Assembly: GCA_016462625.1 (NCBI GenBank)
Contig: JAEMSV010000112.1
Location: 1-11,586 of the forward strand
DNA length: 11,586 nucleotides
Source of the DNA: Solirubrobacteraceae bacterium
GTDB lineage: Bacteria; Actinomycetota; Thermoleophilia; Solirubrobacterales; Solirubrobacteraceae
Reading direction: 5' to 3'
The notes below the pieces were generated by a model, which ran no database searches, was not told the DNA's origin, and saw only the letters and a list, made by a program, of their open reading frames with translations. Shown here one piece after another: positions 6,162 to 10,607 of this stretch (its first letter is position 1; every line of letters begins with the position of its first letter). A program made the position numbers and the translations under genes.

Positions 6162-6731
6162 GGCGATCCGGCGCGGCGCCTCGGGCCAGCCAGGCGGGGC
6201 GGCGCGGGTGTAGCGCAGGTTGACGTCGTCGCCGAGCTCTCCGGCGTAGAGCAGGTCGGCGGGGGTCCGGACACTGACGAGCGCGCGGACGGGCGTGTCG
6301 GGCGCGGTGCTCCGGATGTGGCGCAGGATGCTCATGAGCGGCACGAAGCCCGAGCCGCCGCCGATGAGCAGGACCGGGGCCTGGCCGCGCCAGACGAAGT
6401 AGCCGCCGATCGGGCCGCGCAGCTCGACCTGATCGCCGGCATCGACGACGTCGCAGAGGTACGGCGAGACCTCGCCGTCAGCGAGCCGCTGGATCGTCAG
6501 CTCGATCGCGGTGCCGGTGGGGTCGGGCGCCGACGCGGCCGAGTACGAGCGCTCGGCCTGGTAGCCGTCGGGCGCGGTCAGCCGCACGTCGAAGTGCTGG
6601 CCCGGCAGGAAGACCATCGGCTCGGGCAGGTGGAACCGCAGGGTGCGCGCCGCTGCCGCCTCCGGCCACGCGGCGACGACCTCGGCGACCTGCCAGGTCG
6701 ACGGCGACGGCGGCCGGACGGGCTCAGTCAC
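6015..6731 (-). CDS. FAD/NAD(P)H-binding oxidoreductase (ferredoxin reductase-like)
   Basis: A 238-residue flavoprotein of the ferredoxin-NADP reductase superfamily without an iron-sulfur domain. RSYSAAS (61-67) is the FAD-binding motif, GPIGGYF (107-112) follows, LLIGGGSGFVPLMSILRH (121-138) is the NAD(P)-binding loop, and ICGPTGFVDHV (206-216) with the final TERFGPT completes the nicotinamide-binding lobe. It starts at GTG 6731, overlapping the upstream molybdoenzyme by 8 bases, with GGAAG about a dozen bases before it. Translation coupled to a sulfite-oxidase-like gene suggests it passes electrons between NAD(P)H and the molybdenum protein. That pairing is inferred from context. The expected C-terminal motif is complete, so the reductase reading of the overlap with the phosphatase gene is the more credible of the two. 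Confidence 0.9.
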   Translation of the reverse strand: MTEPVRPPSPSTWQVAEVVAAWPEAAAARTLRFHLPEPMVFLPGQHFDVRLTAPDGYQAERSYSAASAPDPTGTAIELTIQRLADGEVSPYLCDVVDAGDQVELRGPIGGYFVWRGQAPVLLIGGGSGFVPLMSILRHIRSTAPDTPVRALVSVRTPADLLYAGELGDDVNLRYTRAAPPGWPEAPRRIASEDIADAAFDEGPAFICGPTGFVDHVADLLLEAGYPPERILTERFGPT

Positions 6732-7341
6732 CCGTGTACCGCTCTTCCTTCCACGGGTCGCCGCGGCGGTGGTAGCCGTTGCGTTCCCAGAAGCCCCACT
6801 CGTCGTGGTCGAGCAGCTCCAGGCGGGTGACCCACTTGGCGCTCTTCCAGAAGTAGAGGTGCGGGACGAGGAGCCTCGCCGGTCCGCCGTGCTCGCGGGG
6901 CAGCGGCGCGTCCTCGTGGGTGTCGGCGATCCACGCTTTGCCGCCGGTGATGTCCTTGAGCGGGAGGTTCGTCGTGTAGCCCTCGTGGGTGTGGGCCAGG
7001 ACGAAGGTCGCCTCGGGCTTGGGCTGGGCGAGCGTCAGCAGCTCGTCGACGGACACGCCGCTGAAGCTGGTCCCGAGCTTGCTCCACTTCGTCACGCAGT
7101 GGATGTCGCCCTCGAACGTGGAACGGGGAAGCGCGCGGAACGCGTTCCAGTCCCACTGGACGGAGTGCTCGACGAGCCCGTCGATCGTGAGCGTCCACTT
7201 CTCCGTGTCGACCTTGGGGGTCGGTCCCGCCGTGAGGACCGGGTAGCCGGACTCGTAGTACTGACCTGGCGGGAGGCGGTCCTCCATGCCCTCGGGAGGG
7301 CGGCGCTTGCCGAAGAATCCGCGTGAGATGAAGCCGCTCAT
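6724..7341 (-). CDS. Sulfite-oxidase-like molybdopterin oxidoreductase
   Basis: A 205-residue protein of the SUOX/MsrP (YedY) molybdopterin fold. The start MSGFISRGFFGKRRPP and LPPGQYYESGYPVLTAGPTP (23-42) are typical of a compact actinobacterial sulfite-oxidase-like group. GDIHCVTKWSKLGTSFSGV (78-96) contains Cys82, the expected molybdenum ligand. VPHLYFWKSAKWV (159-171) is the conserved C-terminal motif. There is no Tat or Sec signal, no haem domain and no dimerisation domain, so it is probably cytosolic, unlike MsrP. The ATG at 7341 overlaps the epimerase stop (ATGA), and the stop overlaps the reductase start, forming a three-gene coupled unit. True substrate (sulfite, sulfoxide or other) is unknown. 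A TACGAT hexamer six bases upstream could be an internal promoter. Confidence 0.88.
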   Translation of the reverse strand: MSGFISRGFFGKRRPPEGMEDRLPPGQYYESGYPVLTAGPTPKVDTEKWTLTIDGLVEHSVQWDWNAFRALPRSTFEGDIHCVTKWSKLGTSFSGVSVDELLTLAQPKPEATFVLAHTHEGYTTNLPLKDITGGKAWIADTHEDAPLPREHGGPARLLVPHLYFWKSAKWVTRLELLDHDEWGFWERNGYHRRGDPWKEERYTGD

Positions 7342-8201
7342 GTCGGCATCGTACGACCGATGGAGAACGTCGCGGTGAACGTTTCGCCTGGTGGAACGGT
7401 CGGGTGCTCGCCGGTACGCAGGGCGTCGGTGGGGGCGGTCATCGGCTCGATGGCGAGGAGCGGTTGGTTCTCGGGCCGGTAGAGCTGGGCGATGGGGTAA
7501 CCGTGGTCGAACGTGATCGTGGTGGCATTCAGTTCGAACGTGGGTTGTGGGGGCAGTTGCTCGTAGAGGTCATCGAGGGGGTGGGTGCCCAGCGGGGCGC
7601 TTCGTGCCGGCTCGGTGGCCTTGGTGTCGGTCGGGATGCCGCGGTCGTCGAGGGCGATGTGGGTCATCGCCGGGGTGGTGAGGACCGTGTCCTCGGTAAC
7701 GGCGAAGTACGGGTGGAAGCCAAAGCTGATCGGGACCGGGACGTCACCGGTGGCGTGCACGCGCGTAGTGATCGCGAGGGTGGTCTCGGTGAGGGCGATG
7801 TCGAGCTCGAGGATGTGCGGGAACGGGAAGCCCGGCAGGTCCTCGAGGTCGGTGCGGGCGCGGAGGCGGTCGGTGGTCGTGTCGGCGACCTCCCAGTGCG
7901 GCCAGGCGTGCAGCAATCCGTGGATCGGCAGGCCGTTCGGGTCGAGCCGCACGCGGGGGACGCCGGCGAGGTCGACGTCGCCGTAGGTCGTGTCGCTCAG
8001 CCGGTTCGCCCACGGATAGAGCAGTGGGATGCCGAAGGTGGAGCCCTTCTCCACGTACGCGTCGAGCCCACCGCGCTGGCCGAGCAGCTCGACACCTCGG
8101 TGGGTCAGCGACGAGCCCACCATCCCCGCGCCCGGCACGAACGTGGCGGTGAGGTCGCCGGCGGTGAGCGTGATGGGCGTCAGATCAGTGATGGGCCCCA
8201 A
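7338..8201 (-). CDS. Aldose 1-epimerase (GalM/mutarotase family)
   Basis: A galactose-mutarotase-like protein of about 287 residues that would interconvert alpha and beta anomers of an aldose or act on a sugar phosphate. Numbering from TTG 8201, His94 in NGLPIHGLLH, His163 in SFGFHPYF and Glu252 in LLAIEPMTAP correspond to the substrate-binding and catalytic residues of the family; YPWANRLSD (62-70) is also characteristic. The start is uncertain. The frame is open far upstream but has no ATG near the domain edge. TTG 8201 is the best conventional choice, CTG 8213 is possible, and ATC 8192 would fit the leaderless spacing after TACTTT (8205-8200). None has a ribosome binding site. The stop overlaps the molybdoenzyme start. 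Why a mutarotase is coupled to redox genes is unexplained. Confidence 0.82.
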   Translation of the reverse strand: MGPITDLTPITLTAGDLTATFVPGAGMVGSSLTHRGVELLGQRGGLDAYVEKGSTFGIPLLYPWANRLSDTTYGDVDLAGVPRVRLDPNGLPIHGLLHAWPHWEVADTTTDRLRARTDLEDLPGFPFPHILELDIALTETTLAITTRVHATGDVPVPISFGFHPYFAVTEDTVLTTPAMTHIALDDRGIPTDTKATEPARSAPLGTHPLDDLYEQLPPQPTFELNATTITFDHGYPIAQLYRPENQPLLAIEPMTAPTDALRTGEHPTVPPGETFTATFSIGRTMPT

Positions 8202-8212
8202 AGTACCGTTCA

Positions 8213-8252
8213 GTGTCCGATCGACGTCGCTATAGCCACGTCGATCGGACAC
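8213..8252. repeat. 40-bp nested palindrome between two coupled gene units
   Basis: Arms GTGTCCGATCGACGT (8213-8227) and ACGTCGATCGGACAC (8238-8252) are perfect 15-bp reverse complements. The ten bases between them contain a second perfect palindrome, GCTATAGC (8229-8236), so the whole unit is symmetric except for one C:C pair (8228/8237). It starts 20 bases beyond the dioxygenase stop and ends about 11 bases before the epimerase TTG. No T-run follows on either strand, so it is not a classic intrinsic terminator. It could be a tail-less terminator, a large operator at the epimerase promoter, or a repeat element. Confidence 0.8.
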
Positions 8253-8272
8253 CCAACGCCGGGCGGGGGTGG

Positions 8273-8755
8273 TCAGGCCGCCACGAGCTCGGTGTCTTCG
8301 TCCAGCGCTTCGCGCAGCAGCTGGCCGTCCTCGTTGGCCGTGTACTGGCCCATGCGCCGGAGGACCGGCGAGTAGGCGTGCACGGTCACCGCGGGGCGCT
8401 TGCCCGCGTGGGTCACGCGGTGGATCTCCGCGCCGTCGAACGAGAACGACGCGCCCGCCGCGTGCGTCCCGCCGATCGGGTCGCCGAGCAGCCGCAGCCG
8501 CTCCTCGCGCACCGCACCGTCGAGGACCGCCACCGCGCCGCCCGACCCGTCGTGGTCGTGGAAGCCGGTGTCGTGGCCGGGCATCCAACAGATCAGCCAC
8601 ACGCTCACGAAGTCGTCCTGGTGCAGGCGGGTGAACATCCGCTGCTCGGGGTCGTGGGCGACGTGGGGGACCCACAGCTCGGGCTGAGCTGCGATGTCCT
8701 GCACGAGCGCCCGGAGCTCCTGGGTCTCCAGGTCGCGGTCGTGCTGCTCGATCAT
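8273..8755 (-). CDS. Cysteine-dioxygenase-family thiol dioxygenase (cupin)
   Basis: A 160-residue cupin of the type I cysteine dioxygenase family, which adds O2 to a small thiol to give a sulfinate using non-haem iron. The three-histidine site is visible as His66 and His68 (GFHDHDGSGG) and His112 (EIHRVTH). Arg43 (FTRL) aligns with the carboxylate-binding Arg60 of mammalian enzyme, which favours an Arg-type, cysteine-like substrate. Gly73 replaces the crosslinked Cys93, as in other bacterial members, and Tyr128 (HAYSPV) matches Tyr157. Length is slightly shorter than typical bacterial members. ATG 8755 overlaps the amidohydrolase stop (ATGA) and has AGGAG eight bases upstream. Substrate could be cysteine, mercaptopropionate or another thiol acid. 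Alignment is by eye. Confidence 0.85.
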   Translation of the reverse strand: MIEQHDRDLETQELRALVQDIAAQPELWVPHVAHDPEQRMFTRLHQDDFVSVWLICWMPGHDTGFHDHDGSGGAVAVLDGAVREERLRLLGDPIGGTHAAGASFSFDGAEIHRVTHAGKRPAVTVHAYSPVLRRMGQYTANEDGQLLREALDEDTELVAA

Positions 8756-9699
8756 GCGTGGATCTCCTGCTTCACGGCGGCACGGGCGAAGAGCCGCGCC
8801 GGGTTGTCGGTGGTCAGTTCACGGCCGCGGGCGCCCTCGGGGATGTACGCGTCGGCGTACGGGGCGTCGGAGCCGAAGATGAGCTGCTGCGCCCCGACCG
8901 CGCCCGCAACGGCGGCGAGCGCCAGAGGGCCGTAGCTCGAGGTCTCGTAGAAGACGTGCGGGTCCTCGGCGGCGCTCTTCGCGATCCCCGGGCCCGCGCG
9001 CTGGGCGAGCCGCTCGAGGTGCAGCGGGGCGCCGCCGGCCAGGGCGGCGAAAACGACGCGCAGCGAAGGATGCTGCTCGCGGCCCGCGGCCATCCAGGCG
9101 TGCCAGGCGGCGTTCAGCGAGGCGGTGTAGTCGACCATCGCGGGCCACCAGGCGCGGGTGTACGGGCCGGTGGTCGGGCGCGCGGGCGTGCGCCACGGCT
9201 CGGGGCCGGGGTGAACGAAGAGCGGGGCGCCCCGGCTCGCGAGCCGCTCGAGGACGGGGCCGAGGCGGTCGAGCCCGGCGAGGGTCTCCAGCGCGCCCGA
9301 CGGCAGGCACAGCCCGACGCGCCCGCGGCGCAGCGCGACGTCCACATCCTCGGGGTCGATCTCGCGCAGCGGCACCGTGCCCCACGCGGAGAAGCGCGGG
9401 CCGAGCTCGTCGACCCCGTGGTCGTACGCGTCGATGAGCTCGCGCGCCCTGTCGGGCGGGAGCGCCTCGATGCCGAGCGGCGACGACGGGGCGATGACGA
9501 TGCGGTCGATCCCCTGCGCGTCGGCCTGCGCGAGGCGGATCTCCGGATCGTCGGGGACCTGCAGCACGAAGCGCGGCTCACCGGGCACGGCGAGGACCCA
9601 GTCGGTGTCGACTCGGCGCAGGCGCGGGGGTGAGGCGCGCCTCACGAGGGCGGCGACGAGGGAGTCGGTGAAGAGGTGCTGGTGGAGGTCGGTCGACAT
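8752..9699 (-). CDS. Amidohydrolase-2 family (ACMSD-like) metal hydrolase or decarboxylase
   Basis: A 315-residue TIM-barrel protein of the amidohydrolase superfamily, ACMSD-like branch, cytosolic by absence of a signal. DLHQHLF gives metal ligands His6 and His8, FVHPGPEPW gives His163, and LIFGSDAPYAD gives Asp278. TTDNPARLF near the end is the usual closing motif. The strand that normally supplies a catalytic histidine (His228 in ACMSD) reads VVFAALAGGAP (216-225), with no histidine, so chemistry may differ. The frame extends to TTG 9720, but ATG 9699 is preferred because the metal-binding strand follows directly. GGGGAGAG touches the ATG and a -10-like TAGATT/GATTAT precedes it. The gene is translationally coupled to the thiol dioxygenase and divergent from the arsR-type regulator. 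Substrate unknown. Confidence 0.8.
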   Translation of the reverse strand: MSTDLHQHLFTDSLVAALVRRASPPRLRRVDTDWVLAVPGEPRFVLQVPDDPEIRLAQADAQGIDRIVIAPSSPLGIEALPPDRARELIDAYDHGVDELGPRFSAWGTVPLREIDPEDVDVALRRGRVGLCLPSGALETLAGLDRLGPVLERLASRGAPLFVHPGPEPWRTPARPTTGPYTRAWWPAMVDYTASLNAAWHAWMAAGREQHPSLRVVFAALAGGAPLHLERLAQRAGPGIAKSAAEDPHVFYETSSYGPLALAAVAGAVGAQQLIFGSDAPYADAYIPEGARGRELTTDNPARLFARAAVKQEIHA

Positions 9700-9722
9700 C
9701 TCTCCCCATAATCTACACAAAG

Positions 9723-9745
9723 CTAATCGGCTTTAGCCAGATTAG
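9723..9745. promoter_or_regulatory. Imperfect palindrome near the amidohydrolase promoter
   Basis: CTAATCGGCT (9723-9732), TT, then AGCC-A-GATTAG (9735-9745). The arms are fully complementary except for one extra A at 9739. It lies just upstream of the amidohydrolase -10 candidates, where an operator would overlap the -35. Its sequence is unrelated to the CAACCA-type sites beside it, so a second regulator is possible. Confidence 0.5.
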
Positions 9746-9761
9746 ACGAATCGTGCCACGT

Positions 9762-9777
9762 TCAACCAATTGGTTGA
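9762..9777. promoter_or_regulatory. ArsR-type operator, distal copy
   Basis: A perfect 16-bp palindrome, TCAACCAATTGGTTGA. It differs by one base from the core of the second palindrome, and the two centres are 29 bp apart. It covers the expected -35 area of the arsR-type gene and lies upstream of the divergent amidohydrolase promoter, so one regulator could control both directions. Confidence 0.65.
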
Positions 9778-9785
9778 TGATCTGC

Positions 9786-9811
9786 TACCTTCAACCAAAT
9801 GGTTGAAGGTA
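9786..9811. promoter_or_regulatory. ArsR-type operator over the -10 and start codon
   Basis: A 26-bp inverted repeat: arm TACCTTCAACCA (9786-9797), two bases AA, arm TGGTTGAAGGTA (9800-9811). The left arm begins with the putative -10 TACCTT, and the ATG of the regulator (9799-9801) sits at the centre. Binding here would block RNA polymerase directly, as expected for autorepression. Confidence 0.7.
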
Positions 9812-10134
9812 CGGTCGAGATGGATGCGGTGTTCCACGCGCTCGCCCACGAGGCGCGGCGCGACATCGTCGGCCGGCTCTCCGACGGGGAGCTGACGGTC
9901 GGAGAGCTGGCCGAGCCGATGGCGATGTCGCTGGCCGCGGCCTCGAAGCACATCCAGGTGCTCGAGCGCGCCGGGCTGGTGCGGCGCACGGTCGACGGGC
10001 GGCGGCACGTCTGCCGCCTGGAGCCGGCGCCGATGAGCTCCGCGGCCGAGTGGATGCGCTCCACGCGCGCCCACTGGGAGTCCCGTCTCGACGCACTCGA
10101 AGCGCTGTTCCGCGATCCCGAGGAGGAGTCATGA
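9799..10134 (+). CDS. ArsR-family winged-helix repressor
   Basis: A 111-residue ArsR/SmtB-fold transcription regulator of the group paired with SRPBCC proteins (SdpR-like). It opens with FHALAHEARRDIVGRL (12-27), then DGELTVGELAEPMAMSLAAASKHIQVLERAGLVRR (29-63), which holds the helix-turn-helix with recognition helix about 44-58. VDGRRHVCRL (65-74) is the wing and the C-terminal helix contains AHWESRLDAL (91-100). The ELCVCDL metal site of true ArsR is absent and there is one cysteine, so metal sensing is unlikely. Its start codon lies inside a palindrome, implying autorepression. It overlaps the SRPBCC gene by ATGA, and it may also regulate the divergent amidohydrolase operon. The inducer is unknown. 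Confidence 0.92.
   Translation: MVEGTVEMDAVFHALAHEARRDIVGRLSDGELTVGELAEPMAMSLAAASKHIQVLERAGLVRRTVDGRRHVCRLEPAPMSSAAEWMRSTRAHWESRLDALEALFRDPEEES
10121..10133 (+). promoter_or_regulatory. Strong ribosome binding site decides SRPBCC start
   Basis: AGGAGGAG (10121-10128) directly before ATG 10131 is the clearest Shine-Dalgarno sequence in the window. It lies inside the last codons of the regulator gene and selects this ATG over upstream in-frame codons such as ATG 10050. Confidence 0.8.
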
Positions 10135-10607
10135 CCAGCATGACCGAGCAGGCCGTCGTCCGTGTTGAGCGCATCATCCCCGCGCCGCCCGAGAAGGTTC
10201 TGGGCGCCTGGCTGGAACCCGAGCTGCTGCGCCGCTGGGCGCTGCCGGGCCGCGGGTACGAGGTGATGCGGGCCGAGGTCGACCCCCGGGTCGGTGGCCG
10301 GATCGCGGTGTGGCAGACCGACGATTCGGGGATCAGCATCGGCGGGTTCGACAGCGAGATCCTCGAGCTGACCCACGATCGGCTGGTGCTGGGCTGGCGG
10401 TTCGTCGGGCCCGAGCGGGAGTTCTTCGCCGAGCACGACTCACTGGTGACGATCACCGTCGCCGAGGCGCCGGGTGGGACGCTGCTCACCCTCGTCCACG
10501 AGCGGCTTGACCCGCTGCGCGAGGGGATGCCGGAGGTCTTCTCGGGCGTTCCGGTCGGATGGAACGCCGCGCTGGACCAGCTCGCCGAGGTCTTTTCGCG
10601 ACGCTAG
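10131..10607 (+). CDS. SRPBCC / AHSA1-domain protein
   Basis: A 158-residue protein of the START-like SRPBCC superfamily, AHSA1 (Aha1 C-terminal) group, whose members form a hydrophobic ligand cavity. Seen are the opening strand VRVERIIPAPPEKVLGAWLEPELLRRW (10-36), the GGRIAVWQ strand (55-62), LVLGWRF (85-91), TLLTLVHERL (117-126) and the C-terminal helix GWNAALDQLAEVF (143-155), all typical in order and length. It starts at ATG 10131 overlapping the regulator stop, with a strong AGGAGG four bases before it. Members next to ArsR regulators are usually co-expressed partners of unknown ligand, possibly ligand sinks or co-sensors; that role is inference. The TAG stop shares CTAG with the convergent gene. 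Confidence 0.9.
   Translation: MTSMTEQAVVRVERIIPAPPEKVLGAWLEPELLRRWALPGRGYEVMRAEVDPRVGGRIAVWQTDDSGISIGGFDSEILELTHDRLVLGWRFVGPEREFFAEHDSLVTITVAEAPGGTLLTLVHERLDPLREGMPEVFSGVPVGWNAALDQLAEVFSRR

Larger units (their letters stand above)
9700..9798. promoter_or_regulatory. Divergent promoter/operator region with three palindromes
   Basis: This gap of 99 bp is conspicuously A/T-rich for the window. On the minus strand TAGATT (9715-9710), or the overlapping GATTAT (9713-9708), is a -10 candidate for the amidohydrolase ATG 9699. On the plus strand TGCTACCTT (9783-9791) is an extended -10 ending seven bases before the arsR ATG 9799. Palindromes at 9723-9745, 9762-9777 and 9786-9811 are listed separately. 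No canonical -35 box was found in either direction. Confidence 0.6.

Noticed and set aside
7342..7353. TACGAT six bases before the molybdoenzyme ATG as its main promoter
   Set aside because: It lies inside the epimerase coding end and the genes overlap by ATGA, so operon read-through is simpler; noted only as a possible internal promoter.
8213..8252. Classic rho-independent terminator
   Set aside because: The hairpin is strong but no T-run follows on either strand; kept as an unexplained palindrome instead.
8202..8675. N-terminal extension of the epimerase frame through the dioxygenase gene
   Set aside because: The extra residues are Arg/Pro-rich, overlap a well-supported cupin gene and cross the palindrome; the mutarotase domain starts near 8200.
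8213..8935. Plus-strand open frame beginning in the palindrome, resembling the start of the minus-strand frame
   Set aside because: The likeness comes only from the palindrome reading the same on both strands; the rest is an antisense shadow of the dioxygenase and amidohydrolase.
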